The notes: a model not told the origin generated them from the sequence alone. DNA of 64,000 nt from Alkalimonas mucilaginosa (GCF_036327005.1 NZ_JAUGZK010000002.1:124001-188000); one strand, 5' to 3'; counted from the stretch's first letter, positions 7,815-15,517 are shown. Program-made: numbers and translations.

Positions 7815-9470
7815 ATGAGTATTGAAATTCATGTGCCGGACATTGGCGCCGATGAAGTTGAAGTGACTGAAATTCTGGTCAGCGTTGGTGATACGGTGGA
7901 GCCAGAGCAGTCTCTGTTGACGGTAGAAGGCGACAAAGCCTCGATGGAAGTACCGGCTAGCGAAGGCGGCGTGGTCAAAGCCATTAAAGTGAACACCGGC
8001 GATAAAGTGAAAACCGGTAGCCTGATTATGGTATTTGAAGCGGCAGATGGCGAAAAGACCGACACTGCAGACAAAGACGAAGCGGCCACATCGGATACGG
8101 CTGCCAAGGATAGCGCTGATGATGCTTCAGACGATGAGGCGGCAGGTAGCGAAGAGAAAGAGGTAGAAGTACCGGATATCGGTGGCGATGAAGTTGAAGT
8201 CACGGAAATCATGGTCAGTGTTGGCGACAGCGTCGAAGCCGAGCAGTCTCTGCTGACGGTGGAAGGCGATAAAGCCTCGATGGAAGTACCGGCACCTTTT
8301 GCCGGTACGGTCAAAGCGATCAAGGTAACCACCGGTGATAAAGTCAAAACCGGTAGTCTAATCATGGTGTTTGAAGTGGCAGGTTCTGGCAGCAAGGCCA
8401 GCAAGCCAGCCCAAAGCGAGAAAAAAGCTGAGAGCAAGGCCGATGCCAAAACGGAGCAGCCGGCCAAGTCGGACAGCACAGCAAGCTCAGACAGCAAGCC
8501 TGCTGCCAGCGACAGCAAAGCAGCCGGCAAGGACGAGTTTGTTGAAAATGCAGCCTATGCCCATGCCTCCCCGGTAGTTCGGCGCTTAGCACGCGAGTTT
8601 GGCGTGAACCTGGCTAAAGTCAAAGGCACCGGTCGCAAAAACCGGGTGCTGCGCGAAGATGTGCAAAACTACGTCAAAGAGCTGGTGAAGCAGGCGGAAT
8701 CCGGCAAGGCAAGCTCCGGCGCTGGCATGGATGTCCTGGCCTGGCCGAAAGTGGATTTTGCCCGCTTTGGTGAGATTGAGGAAAAGCCGCTAAGCCGTAT
8801 TCAGAAGATTTCCGGTGCCAACCTGCATCGCAACTGGGTGCGTATTCCGCATGTCACCCAGTTCGACGAAGCCGATATCACCGGACTGGAAGATTTCCGC
8901 AAAGAGCAAAATGCGCTGGCCGAGAAGAAAAAGCTGGGCGTGAAGTACACCCCGCTGGTGTTTATTATGAAAGCGGTGGCCAAGGCGTTGGAAGAATTCC
9001 CAACCTTTAACTCCTCGTTATCGGAAGATGGCCAGAGCCTGATCCTGAAAAAATACGTCCATCTGGGCATTGCGGTCGATACGCCGAATGGCCTGGTGGT
9101 GCCGGTGGTACGGGATGTCAACACTAAGGGCGTGATTGAACTGTCGAAAGAGCTGATGGAGATTTCTGCTAAAGCGCGGGATGGCAAGCTGACCTCGTCC
9201 GATATGCAGGGCGGCTGCTTTACCATTTCCAGCCTGGGCGGCATTGGTGGCACGGCCTTTACCCCGATTGTGAATGCGCCTGAGGTTGCCATTTTGGGGG
9301 TTTCCAAATCGGAGATCAAACCGAAGTGGAACGGCAAGGAGTTCGAGCCTAAGCTGATGCTGCCGTTGTCGGTCTCCTACGACCATAGGGTGATTGACGG
9401 CGCGCTGGCGGCACGCTTTACTGCCACTTTGGCGAGCTATCTGGCGGATATTCGTCAGATTATTATGTAG
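7815..9470 (+). CDS. aceF: Dihydrolipoamide acetyltransferase E2 of pyruvate dehydrogenase, two lipoyl domains
   Basis: AceF is the core of the pyruvate dehydrogenase complex and transfers acetyl from the lipoyl arm to CoA. The 551-residue product has two near-identical lipoyl domains, with acceptor lysines K41 and K153 in GDKASMEVPA. Acidic then Ala/Ser/Lys-rich flexible linkers follow, then an E1/E3-binding domain at about 249-286 (ASPVVRRLAREFGVNLAKVK) and the catalytic domain ending in the SYDHRVIDGA active-site motif. E. coli has three lipoyl domains and 630 residues. It starts 11 bases after aceE. Confidence 0.97.
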   Translation: MSIEIHVPDIGADEVEVTEILVSVGDTVEPEQSLLTVEGDKASMEVPASEGGVVKAIKVNTGDKVKTGSLIMVFEAADGEKTDTADKDEAATSDTAAKDSADDASDDEAAGSEEKEVEVPDIGGDEVEVTEIMVSVGDSVEAEQSLLTVEGDKASMEVPAPFAGTVKAIKVTTGDKVKTGSLIMVFEVAGSGSKASKPAQSEKKAESKADAKTEQPAKSDSTASSDSKPAASDSKAAGKDEFVENAAYAHASPVVRRLAREFGVNLAKVKGTGRKNRVLREDVQNYVKELVKQAESGKASSGAGMDVLAWPKVDFARFGEIEEKPLSRIQKISGANLHRNWVRIPHVTQFDEADITGLEDFRKEQNALAEKKKLGVKYTPLVFIMKAVAKALEEFPTFNSSLSEDGQSLILKKYVHLGIAVDTPNGLVVPVVRDVNTKGVIELSKELMEISAKARDGKLTSSDMQGGCFTISSLGGIGGTAFTPIVNAPEVAILGVSKSEIKPKWNGKEFEPKLMLPLSVSYDHRVIDGALAARFTATLASYLADIRQIIM

Positions 9471-9497
9471 TTTCGGGTAAGGATAGCTTAGGTGTAG

Positions 9498-9607
9498 GTG
9501 CTACTGATTGGGTAGCGCACACAGACACGCCGTGAACCCATCCGTGGGGGCTGCGTTTTGCCATCCCTGGCAAAAAGCGTCTGTTTAGCGTACCCAGTCA
9601 GCAGCAC
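9498..9607 (+). repeat. 110-bp palindromic intergenic element, copy 1
   Basis: The ends GTGCTACTGATTGGGTA (9498-9514) and TACCCAGTCAGCAGCAC (9591-9607) are 17-bp inverted repeats with two mismatches. Inside are the GCGCACACAGACACGCCG block and a nested palindrome around TTTTGCCATCCCTGGCAAAA. The same 110-bp length and architecture recur at 9631 and, inverted, at 42214. It is not recognised as ERIC or a standard REP. Confidence 0.88.
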
Positions 9608-9630
9608 TGGCAGAGATAGCTTAGGTGTAG

Positions 9631-9740
9631 GTGCTGCTGATCGGGTAGCGCACACAGACACGCCGTGAACCCATCCATGGGGGCTGCGTTTTGCCATCCC
9701 TGGCAAAAAGCGTCTGTTTAGCGTACCCAATCAGCTGCAC
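9631..9740 (+). repeat. 110-bp palindromic intergenic element, copy 2
   Basis: The ends are GTGCTGCTGATCGGGTA (9631-9647) and TACCCAATCAGCTGCAC (9724-9740). The interior is nearly identical to copy 1, including GCGCACACAGACACGCCG. It belongs to the 133-bp tandem duplication and has the same orientation as copy 1. Confidence 0.88.
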
Positions 9741-9857
9741 TGGCAGAGAACGGTGTGGCCGCGTACGCTACCCGGTCAACTCCCTAAGTCAACTCTAAGG
9801 TCGTTATTAGCCAGCAAAGTTTTGTTGCTGCGCTGAAAAGTTACAAGACATCATTCA

Positions 9858-9886
9858 GGCTGAATGCTAAAATTCAGCCACATTTT
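9858..9886 (+). terminator. Candidate weak terminator in the aceF-lpdA gap
   Basis: GGCTGAAT (9858-9865) pairs with ATTCAGCC (9872-9879) over a 6-base loop, and TTTTT follows after ACA. It could end read-through from aceF, leaving lpdA under its own promoter. The rest of the gap, 9750-9857 and 9887-9966, holds only a small inverted repeat GGTTG-TAAG-CAACC at 9904-9917. I see no convincing promoter match there. Confidence 0.45.
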
Positions 9887-9966
9887 TCGTCGGCAGCCTG
9901 CGCGGTTGTAAGCAACCACTTAGTACGCGCGCTGCCACTATGGTTCACAAGGTGAAAGGTATAACG

Positions 9967-11382
9967 ATGAGCAAAGAGATCAAAACGCAGGTCGTGGTAT
10001 TGGGCGCAGGCCCTGGTGGCTATTCTGCAGCATTCCGTGCTGCCGACTTAGGCCTGGACGTAACCCTGGTAGAAGCCCGCAGCACCCTGGGCGGTGTTTG
10101 TCTGAACGTGGGTTGTATCCCTTCCAAAGCCTTGTTGCACGTTGCCAAAGTGATCGACGATGCCAAAGAAATGGCATCCCACGGCGTAACTTTTGGTGCG
10201 CCGGAGATTGATCTGGATAAAATCCGTGCCTGGAAAGACAAAGTGGTTGGTCAACTGACCAAAGGTCTGGATGGCATGGCGAAGATGCGTAAAGTCAACG
10301 TCGTCAATGGTTACGGCAAGTTCACCGGTGCCAACACCCTGCAGGTGGGCGATACCACCATTACCTTTGAGCATGCTGTGATTGCTGCCGGCTCTGAGCC
10401 AGTATCGCTGCCGTTTATTCCAAAAGACGACGACCGCATCATCGACTCGACCGGCGCGCTGGAATTAAAAGACATTCCTGGCGAAATGCTGGTGCTGGGT
10501 GGCGGTATCATTGGCCTGGAAATGGGTACTGTGTACCGGGCTCTGGGCTCCAAAGTATCAGTGGTTGAATTTGCCGACCAACTGGTGCCAGCAGCCGATG
10601 CCGATATCGTCAAAGCTTACACCAAGTTCAACAGCAAAAACTTCACCATCATGCTGTCGACCAAAGTGGTGGGCGTGGAAGCGAAGAAAGACGGCCTGTA
10701 CGTGACCTTTGAAGGCAAAAACGCACCAGAAAAAGCGGTTCGTTACGACAAAATTCTGGTGGCAGTTGGCCGTAAGCCAAACGGCAACCTGCTGGATGCG
10801 GCCAAAGCCGGCGTGAACGTGGACGAGCGTGGCTTTATCAATGTCGATAAGCAGCTGCGTACTAACGTCAAGCACATCCACGCCATCGGTGACGTGATTG
10901 GCCAGCCAATGCTGGCGCACAAAGCGGTGCACGAAGGTCATGTGGCTGCAGAAGTGATTTCTGGTATGAAGCATTACTGCGACCCACGCGGCATTCCTTC
11001 AGTGGCTTACACCGATCCGGAAATGGCCTGGGTAGGTGTGACCGAGAAAGAAGCCAAAGAGCAGGGCATCAATTACGAAGCAGCGACCTTCCCATGGGCA
11101 GCTTCAGGCCGCGCCATCGCTTCTGCCCGCACCGAAGGCTTCACCAAGCTGATTTTCGATAAAGAAAGTCACCGCATTATTGGTGGCGCCATCGTTGGTA
11201 TCAATGCCGGTGAAATGCTGGGTGAAATCGGCCTGGCCATTGAGATGGGCGCCGATGCTGAAGACATCGCCCTGACCGTGCATGCCCACCCAACGCTGAA
11301 CGAGTCCATCGGCCTGGCCGCCGAGATCTACGAAGGCTCGATCACCGATTTGCCAAACCCAAAGGCAAAGAAGAAAAAGTAA
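9967..11382 (+). CDS. lpdA: Dihydrolipoyl dehydrogenase (E3)
   Basis: Lpd re-oxidises dihydrolipoyl groups of pyruvate and 2-oxoglutarate dehydrogenases and of the glycine cleavage system, reducing NAD. The product starts MSKEIKTQVVVLGAGPGG and is 471 residues. It shows the FAD motif GAGPGGYSAAFRAADLG, the redox disulfide GGVCLNVGCIPSKAL, the NAD motif GGGIIGLEMG and the active-site HAHPTLNE. An in-frame ATG at 9940 would add nine unlikely residues; a GAAAGG site precedes 9967. It is separated from aceF by 496 bases of repeats, so separate transcription is likely. Confidence 0.97.
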   Translation: MSKEIKTQVVVLGAGPGGYSAAFRAADLGLDVTLVEARSTLGGVCLNVGCIPSKALLHVAKVIDDAKEMASHGVTFGAPEIDLDKIRAWKDKVVGQLTKGLDGMAKMRKVNVVNGYGKFTGANTLQVGDTTITFEHAVIAAGSEPVSLPFIPKDDDRIIDSTGALELKDIPGEMLVLGGGIIGLEMGTVYRALGSKVSVVEFADQLVPAADADIVKAYTKFNSKNFTIMLSTKVVGVEAKKDGLYVTFEGKNAPEKAVRYDKILVAVGRKPNGNLLDAAKAGVNVDERGFINVDKQLRTNVKHIHAIGDVIGQPMLAHKAVHEGHVAAEVISGMKHYCDPRGIPSVAYTDPEMAWVGVTEKEAKEQGINYEAATFPWAASGRAIASARTEGFTKLIFDKESHRIIGGAIVGINAGEMLGEIGLAIEMGADAEDIALTVHAHPTLNESIGLAAEIYEGSITDLPNPKAKKKK

Positions 11383-11405
11383 TTTTTCTTCCGTAAATCA
11401 ATAGA

Positions 11406-11432
11406 TAAAGGCCGCATTTGCGGCCTTTGTTG
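11406..11432 (+). terminator. Intrinsic terminator after lpdA
   Basis: AAAGGCCGC (11407-11415) and GCGGCCTTT (11420-11428) pair over an ATTT loop, followed by GTTGTTTG. It lies 25 bases after the lpdA stop. Confidence 0.85.
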
Positions 11433-11477
11433 TTTGTGATTGACGCTTCGCCATCTGTGTCGCATACTTGTATAAAA

Positions 11478-11494
11478 GTACGCCATTGACGTAC
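11478..11494. promoter_or_regulatory. Candidate operator of the HigBA-type module
   Basis: GTACG-N7-CGTAC is an inverted repeat lying directly downstream of a TATAAA-like -10 (11471-11476) and 15 bases before the toxin start. This is a typical place for antitoxin autorepression. The match is structural only. Confidence 0.45.
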
Positions 11495-11509
11495 ATGAAA
11501 GGATGCATT

Positions 11510-11821
11510 GTGATCTTTGTAGAAACAGCAGTGTTTACCCGGTTACTGAAGCAGCTGATGTCTGATGATGAGTATCGGGTGTTCCAGCAGCATTTGGCGA
11601 ACAATCCAGACAGTGGCAAACTCATAAAAAATAGTGGTGGTTTGCGTAAAATACGCTGGGGACGTGATAGCCAAGGGAAAAGTGGCGGTGTCCGGGTGAT
11701 CTACTATTTTTTGCAGCCGGATAACCAGATTCGTTTATTGCTAATTTACCCGAAAAATGAGCAGGATAATCTAACAGATAAACAACTGAAGTTATTGAAA
11801 AATATAGTTGAGAGGTGGTGA
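11510..11821 (+). CDS. RelE/HigB-type toxin
   Basis: The 103-residue product from GTG 11510, with AAAGGA just upstream, has the HigB2/RelE layout: LLKQLMSDDEYRVFQQHL, then GGLRKIRWGRDSQGKSGGVR and the beta strands VIYYFLQPDNQIRLLLIYPK with a C-terminal LKNIVERW. Members are ribosome-dependent mRNA endonucleases. The toxin-first order, with the antitoxin one base downstream, is typical of HigBA. It sits against the lpdA terminator and next to a truncated acetyltransferase gene, suggesting acquisition. Confidence 0.88.
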   Translation: MIFVETAVFTRLLKQLMSDDEYRVFQQHLANNPDSGKLIKNSGGLRKIRWGRDSQGKSGGVRVIYYFLQPDNQIRLLLIYPKNEQDNLTDKQLKLLKNIVERW

Positions 11822-11822
11822 T

Positions 11823-12110
11823 ATGAACGACAATCTGTTTAACCAACTGCTGGAAAGTGTGCAGCAAATGGATGAAATTGCGCGAGGTGAGCGCCAACCA
11901 TCACGGGAATACTATGTGACTGCCCTGAAGGTAAAAGAAATCCGGCAAAAAACACAGTTAACGCAAGCAGCTTTCGCAAGTTTGATTAATGTGCAACTAG
12001 GTACCTTGCGCAATTGGGAGCAAGGCCGACGAGAGCCAACCGGCCCGGCTAAGGCTTTGCTGCGCGCTATTGAGCGGGATCCGAAGCATGTTCTTGCAGC
12101 TTTAAACTAG
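11823..12110 (+). CDS. HigA/NadS-type XRE antitoxin
   Basis: This 95-residue protein has a helix-turn-helix at about 42-75 (IRQKTQLTQAAFASLINVQL, GTLRNWEQGRREPTG), as in HigA/NadS antitoxins that bind their own operator and neutralise the preceding RelE-like toxin. The ATG at 11823 has AGAGGTGG just upstream; a TTG at 11808 in the same frame would lie inside the toxin gene and is not preferred. The coding sequences are one base apart. Confidence 0.88.
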   Translation: MNDNLFNQLLESVQQMDEIARGERQPSREYYVTALKVKEIRQKTQLTQAAFASLINVQLGTLRNWEQGRREPTGPAKALLRAIERDPKHVLAALN

Positions 12111-12387
12111 GGCTTGTTGAAGTCAACGTTAGCCGGATCAGCACCCAACCTAAATAGGCCTGATCACTTAGCCGACGCACCTGCCAGATGCCAAAACCAA
12201 GTGCTGGATCGAGGTACTTCGCCATGCGGGTTAGCATGGTCTGTTCAATATTGGCCATGCTGCTGCGCTTGCCGCCATTGAGGTAGCGCATCACTTCTTC
12301 GTCCTGATCCACTTCGTACAACAGCTCCGCGTCTTGCATGCCAAGCAGGGTAAAATTAAGGCGGTGTGAATGGGGTAGGGTAAGCAT
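12067..12387 (-). pseudogene. GNAT-family acetyltransferase, 3' end lost
   Basis: From ATG 12387 the frame reads MLTLPHSHRLNFTLLGMQDA and continues through VMRYLNGGKRSSM and LGFGIWQVRRLSDQAYLGW, the N-terminal half of a RimJ/RimL-like acetyltransferase. After WVLIR, near 12135, the sequence changes to an unrelated Ser/Thr/Leu tail that runs antisense into the higA end. Only about 85 family-like residues remain of the usual 170 or so, and the acetyl-CoA binding part is gone. The break coincides with the edge of the HigBA module. Confidence 0.7.
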
Positions 12388-12401
12388 AACTATCCTTGTC
12401 T

Positions 12402-12713
12402 TTAAGGCTGTATAACGAGCTTTTGCGCTGCAATAATGCGCTTGAAATCGGGCGAGGTACTGGCCCAATCGACCAAATCTACTTTCCAGGGAAGATCAGA
12501 CTCGCTGAAGGCTTCGGCCACCTCGGCCAGCTGACTCAGGGGAAGCGGTTGTTTAGTGATGATGGCCAGATCCAGATCGGAATAGGGTTTGGCCTTGCCC
12601 TGCACTCTGGAGCCAAAAGCCCACACCGGATATTGCGACAGATACTGCTGCAATATAGCAGCAATGTGTTGCCATTCCGGTTCACTGACTTGCAAACGCT
12701 CAGGTTTATTCAT
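12402..12713 (-). CDS. MNT-domain nucleotidyltransferase (MntA-type antitoxin)
   Basis: The 103-residue protein has the minimal nucleotidyltransferase motif GSRVQGKAKPYSDLDLAI (G34-S35-R36 and SDLDL 45-49), with a later acidic strand KVDLVDW. In the HepT/MntA systems this protein neutralises the HEPN RNase by adding AMP to it. Its start overlaps the end of the upstream HEPN gene by 8 bases, the usual arrangement. Antitoxin function is inferred from family and context. Confidence 0.87.
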   Translation of the reverse strand: MNKPERLQVSEPEWQHIAAILQQYLSQYPVWAFGSRVQGKAKPYSDLDLAIITKQPLPLSQLAEVAEAFSESDLPWKVDLVDWASTSPDFKRIIAAQKLVIQP

Positions 12714-13110
12714 GAGCTAAGCGTTGTTGCAGTTGCGTGGCCAAAAACCGTGATTCCGCCAGAAAGTCAGGGATCCCGGCCACCACTTGCAGGGCAATGT
12801 CTTCATCGTAGGTATGGCTGGTTTTGGCGCACATATCTCGGTAAGTCCGCCAGGCTGGCCAGTTGCCTTGCAACAGGCCCTGCTCGTTGGCAGTACGGAT
12901 GAGATCGGCAAAAGGCATTCGATCGAACTGCTCTGGGGACGGCGAGCTAAACTCCAGATAGCGCTTCAGAGTTTTATGGCTGATTTCGTAGGTAAATTCA
13001 AAGCGTTGTACCAAGCCATCACGGATCTGGATATCACGAATATCCTGCTGGTAGCGCAGCAAGCCTTCCTGCAGGCGTTCAATGGCTCTGGTCAGTGGCT
13101 CTATATCCAA
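12706..13110 (-). CDS. HEPN-domain protein of the HI0074/HepT family, altered RX4HXY motif
   Basis: The 134-residue all-helical protein matches the HI0074 family (FEFTYEISHKTLKRYLEF, then AKTSHTYDED). HepT toxins are RNases that use an R-x4-H-x-Y motif. Here the position that should be arginine is cysteine: C94-AKTS-H99-T-Y101, and the nearest arginine is R91, eight residues before the histidine. A single C-to-T change (CGC to TGC) would explain it. The start is a TTG at 13110; no ATG fits the family length. It precedes the MNT gene with an 8-base overlap. Confidence 0.82.
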   Translation of the reverse strand: MDIEPLTRAIERLQEGLLRYQQDIRDIQIRDGLVQRFEFTYEISHKTLKRYLEFSSPSPEQFDRMPFADLIRTANEQGLLQGNWPAWRTYRDMCAKTSHTYDEDIALQVVAGIPDFLAESRFLATQLQQRLAHE

Positions 13111-13246
13111 TGGAATGGAGTGGCCTCAATCTATGGCTTGTGGACAGTGTAGCTTAGCTGATGGTGGTGACCAAGTTAAATCCTGCTATCCACTTTGCTC
13201 GCAACTCAGCTACACTCAGATCAGTCTCATCACTTTGGAAACTATC

Positions 13247-13516
13247 ATGATTATCGACTGCGATCAGCACGATTGGGTAGAAATTTTTTGCTTGCGCAAA
13301 CAGCTGCTGTTGCTGAATTTGCAGGATGGTACCACGCGGACAATAAGAGCCGCAGGAACCCGCAATACTGCCGAGCAGGAATACCTTTTGTGTGAAACAG
13401 AAAGCGGTGAGCAGACTATTCCATTGTTGGCGATTGCCAGCATTCAGCCACTGCATGATTGTGGCAAGGTCGACGGTGCAGCGATAACGCTGAAGCTGCA
13501 GGAAGGGCCTCAATGA
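13247..13516 (+). CDS. rof: Rho-binding antiterminator, Rof/YaeO family
   Basis: The 89-residue product shows the Rof layout: IDCDQHDWVEIFCLRKQ, LLLLNLQDGTT, then EYLLCETESG and a closing LLAIASIQPL. Rof inhibits Rho by binding its RNA-binding surface. The ATG at 13247 is chosen because the frame upstream of it is antisense to the HEPN gene. The last four bases overlap the MgtC-like gene (ATGA), so the two are translated together. Confidence 0.8.
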   Translation: MIIDCDQHDWVEIFCLRKQLLLLNLQDGTTRTIRAAGTRNTAEQEYLLCETESGEQTIPLLAIASIQPLHDCGKVDGAAITLKLQEGPQ

Positions 13517-14067
13517 TGGAGTTGACTGAACTGCTAGATCTCAGCCCACTGGCCTGGCAGGAAATAGCCACGGCATTGTTTTGTGGTTTTGTGATTGGCC
13601 TAGAGCGGCAATTGCGCGGCAAGCCGGCTGGTATTCGCACCTCAATTTTGATTGTGCTTGGCACTTATGTGTTTATTGCCGCCTCGGTGTCGACCAATAC
13701 TGAAGTAACTGATCCATCCCGTATTATCGGCCAGGTGATTACCGGGGTAGGTTTCCTGGGCGCAGGTGTGATGCTGACCCGCGATGGCATGGTGTTGGGC
13801 GTGACATCAGCGGCCACCATCTGGATGTTGGCCGCTGTGGGTGTTTGCATTGGGATTGGTCAGGATGCAGCAGCCATTAAGTTGTCTTTATTGGTGGTGG
13901 CTGTGCTGGTTGGGATAGATGTATTGGAAAACTCCTCGGCAGCGATGCGCCGCGGGGTGCACCGCAAATACAGCGAATGGACGGAACGAAACGGTTCTCT
14001 TTTTAAACGACGTAAAACAGATCGCGAAAAAGCCCATTGGCACGATCCGGACGAGCCACATCGCTGA
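13513..14067 (+). CDS. MgtC/SapB-family membrane protein
   Basis: The 184-residue product has the MgtC N-terminal domain: IATALFCGFVIGLERQLRG, then GIRTSILIVLGTYVF, IIGQVITGVGFLGAGVML and GVTSAATIWMLAAVGV, about four membrane helices. The C-terminus is short, basic and cytosolic. MgtC-type proteins support growth in low magnesium in some bacteria, but here the role is not known. Initiation may be at 13513 or at the adjacent ATG at 13516. It overlaps rof by 4 bases. Confidence 0.88.
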   Translation: MMELTELLDLSPLAWQEIATALFCGFVIGLERQLRGKPAGIRTSILIVLGTYVFIAASVSTNTEVTDPSRIIGQVITGVGFLGAGVMLTRDGMVLGVTSAATIWMLAAVGVCIGIGQDAAAIKLSLLVVAVLVGIDVLENSSAAMRRGVHRKYSEWTERNGSLFKRRKTDREKAHWHDPDEPHR

Positions 14068-14154
14068 ATGCTGCCAGATAGCTGACCACTTAACCGCCAT
14101 TCCTTGGTAAACTAAGCCATCTTATTACGGCCATCAGCATCTGGAGAGCAGCCG

Positions 14155-14538
14155 GTGTTTTCTGTTGACTTTAAAGTACGTGACTACGAGTGCGATATGC
14201 AGGGCATTGTCAATAATGGGGTCTATTTCAACTACCTGGAGCATGCCCGCCATGAGTTTTTGCAAAGCAAAGGCATTGATTTCGCCGAGCTGGCCCGCCA
14301 GCAGGTGAATCTGGTGGTGGTACGCTCGGAACTGGATTACAAAGCACCGCTGCAAAGTGGCGATCACTTTGCTGTTACAGTCGCTTATGAACCCATTTCA
14401 AAACTGCGTTTTGGTTTTCGGCAGCAGGTGATCCGCAGTCGCGATCAGAAAGTGATGCTGGAAGCTTTGGTGATTGGTACGGCGGTGAATGCCAGAGGCC
14501 GGCCTTTTGTGCCTGATGCTTTACAGCTGTTGCAATAA
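14155..14538 (+). CDS. Hot-dog acyl-CoA thioesterase, YbgC/FadM type
   Basis: The 127-residue protein has the 4-hydroxybenzoyl-CoA thioesterase pattern VRDYECDMQGIVNNGVYFNY followed by LEHARHEFLQSKGIDFAEL and LDYKAPLQSGDHFAVTV. These enzymes hydrolyse short or medium acyl-CoAs. The start is GTG at 14155 with GGAGAG eight bases upstream. It appears monocistronic. A 7-bp hairpin (14552-14576) after the stop has no T tract. The exact substrate cannot be read from the sequence. Confidence 0.85.
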   Translation: MFSVDFKVRDYECDMQGIVNNGVYFNYLEHARHEFLQSKGIDFAELARQQVNLVVVRSELDYKAPLQSGDHFAVTVAYEPISKLRFGFRQQVIRSRDQKVMLEALVIGTAVNARGRPFVPDALQLLQ

Positions 14539-14667
14539 TTGTGGCGTGAGCGAGGCTTATTTAGAAGAAAAGCCTCTAAAAGAACCTTTGATTAGTCACT
14601 TCTAATCTTTCGCTTTGTTAACATTTGGCTATGATTAGAAGAGTGTACTGCGACAAGGATGCAGGTG

Positions 14668-15510
14668 ATGGTTGCCGGACTGAGTGGGTATTACTGGCCC
14701 CGGCGTATGGTACTTGGGTACCGTACTTACCTGTTTTGTGTATTGCTCTTTTTCTCCACCCCCCTTTTTACAGCGAAGGTATTTGCCGGGACCGGCGTTA
14801 CTCCCCCGGCTGGTACGCTTCGCGTTGCAATCGCTGCAGAAGATTACCCTCCTTTTTATTATCAGAATTTTGATGGTGAGATGGATGGCTTTTCAGTCCG
14901 AGTGTTGCAGGCGCTGAGTGCGCAATTGCAACTTTCACTGAACTGGCAGCGCCTTCCCTGGAATCGGGTCGTACATCATCTGGAGATGGGGCGGGCTGAT
15001 CTGGTGCTGGTCATGTATCACAGCGACAGCCGATCGGAACGGTTCCTGTTCAGTGATATCAGTTACCTGCAAGATGGGATCGTATTAGTTTGTTACAGGG
15101 TTTGTAAGGTATCACTCAGCGATAATATGGCTGAGCTGGCCGACAATGAGCTAGCACTGGTGCGGGGGTTTTCCTATGGTCAGGTACTGGATGCATTGCC
15201 ATTGAATGCTGTCACCATGGTGGAGTCCGATACCTTATTACTGAACTTGCTGTCACATGGCCGGCTGCAACTTGGCATTGCTTCCTATTTAACGGTCAGT
15301 CGTGCTCCCCTGATGCAGCAGCAAAGTCCACCGCTGGAAATTCTGTTGCCTTTTCTTGCGGTAGTGGATATTTATTTTGCTTTTAGTCGGCATAGCGCAC
15401 TTAGCTTGGCCCAAATGCAGGCTTTTAATCAGGCGTTAATCGACTTTGTGCAAAGCCCTGATTACAGGGCTCTGCGCGCGGAGTTTCAGCTTGATTTGCC
15501 GGATGACTGA
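14668..15510 (+). CDS. Periplasmic solute-binding protein, SBP_bac_3 (amino-acid type) family
   Basis: A hydrophobic N-terminus (YLFCVLLFFSTPLFTAKVFA) looks like a signal peptide. It is followed by a type-3 binding domain: LRVAIAAEDYPPFYYQNFDG, then GFSVRVLQALSAQL, MGRADLVLVMYHS and a DIYFAFSR block. ATG 14668 has AAGGA eight bases upstream; an ATG at 14659 is also possible. No ABC permease or ATPase gene is adjacent, so it may be an orphan sensor-like or scavenging protein. The ligand is unknown. Confidence 0.78.
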   Translation: MVAGLSGYYWPRRMVLGYRTYLFCVLLFFSTPLFTAKVFAGTGVTPPAGTLRVAIAAEDYPPFYYQNFDGEMDGFSVRVLQALSAQLQLSLNWQRLPWNRVVHHLEMGRADLVLVMYHSDSRSERFLFSDISYLQDGIVLVCYRVCKVSLSDNMAELADNELALVRGFSYGQVLDALPLNAVTMVESDTLLLNLLSHGRLQLGIASYLTVSRAPLMQQQSPPLEILLPFLAVVDIYFAFSRHSALSLAQMQAFNQALIDFVQSPDYRALRAEFQLDLPDD

Positions 15511-15517
15511 CTGGTAC

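Larger units (their letters stand above)
9482..9747. repeat. Tandem duplication of a 133-bp unit between aceF and lpdA
   Basis: GATAGCTTAGGTGTAGGTGC at 9482 recurs at 9615, and ACTGGCAGAGA at 9606 recurs at 9739, giving two head-to-tail 133-bp units with only scattered differences. Each unit contains one 110-bp palindromic element annotated separately. An 80-codon minus-strand frame across the array encodes a repeated peptide and is an artefact of the repeat. Confidence 0.9.

Noticed and set aside
7829..8530. A 233-codon Ser/Ala/Leu-rich minus-strand frame
   Set aside because: It is the complement of the lipoyl and linker region of aceF. Its composition mirrors the Asp/Ala/Lys-rich coding strand.
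9488..9730. An 80-codon minus-strand frame between aceF and lpdA
   Set aside because: The predicted peptide is internally repeated because it crosses the 133-bp tandem duplication. Each half is one palindromic element, and such frames are common artefacts of repeats.
9759..9780. A possible further half-copy of the 110-bp element (TACGCTACCCGGTCAAC)
   Set aside because: Only about 15 bases resemble one end and no opposite end is present, so it is too short to call.
12396..12902. A 168-codon plus-strand frame
   Set aside because: It is antisense to the MNT/HEPN genes, which have clear family motifs and an 8-base coupling overlap.
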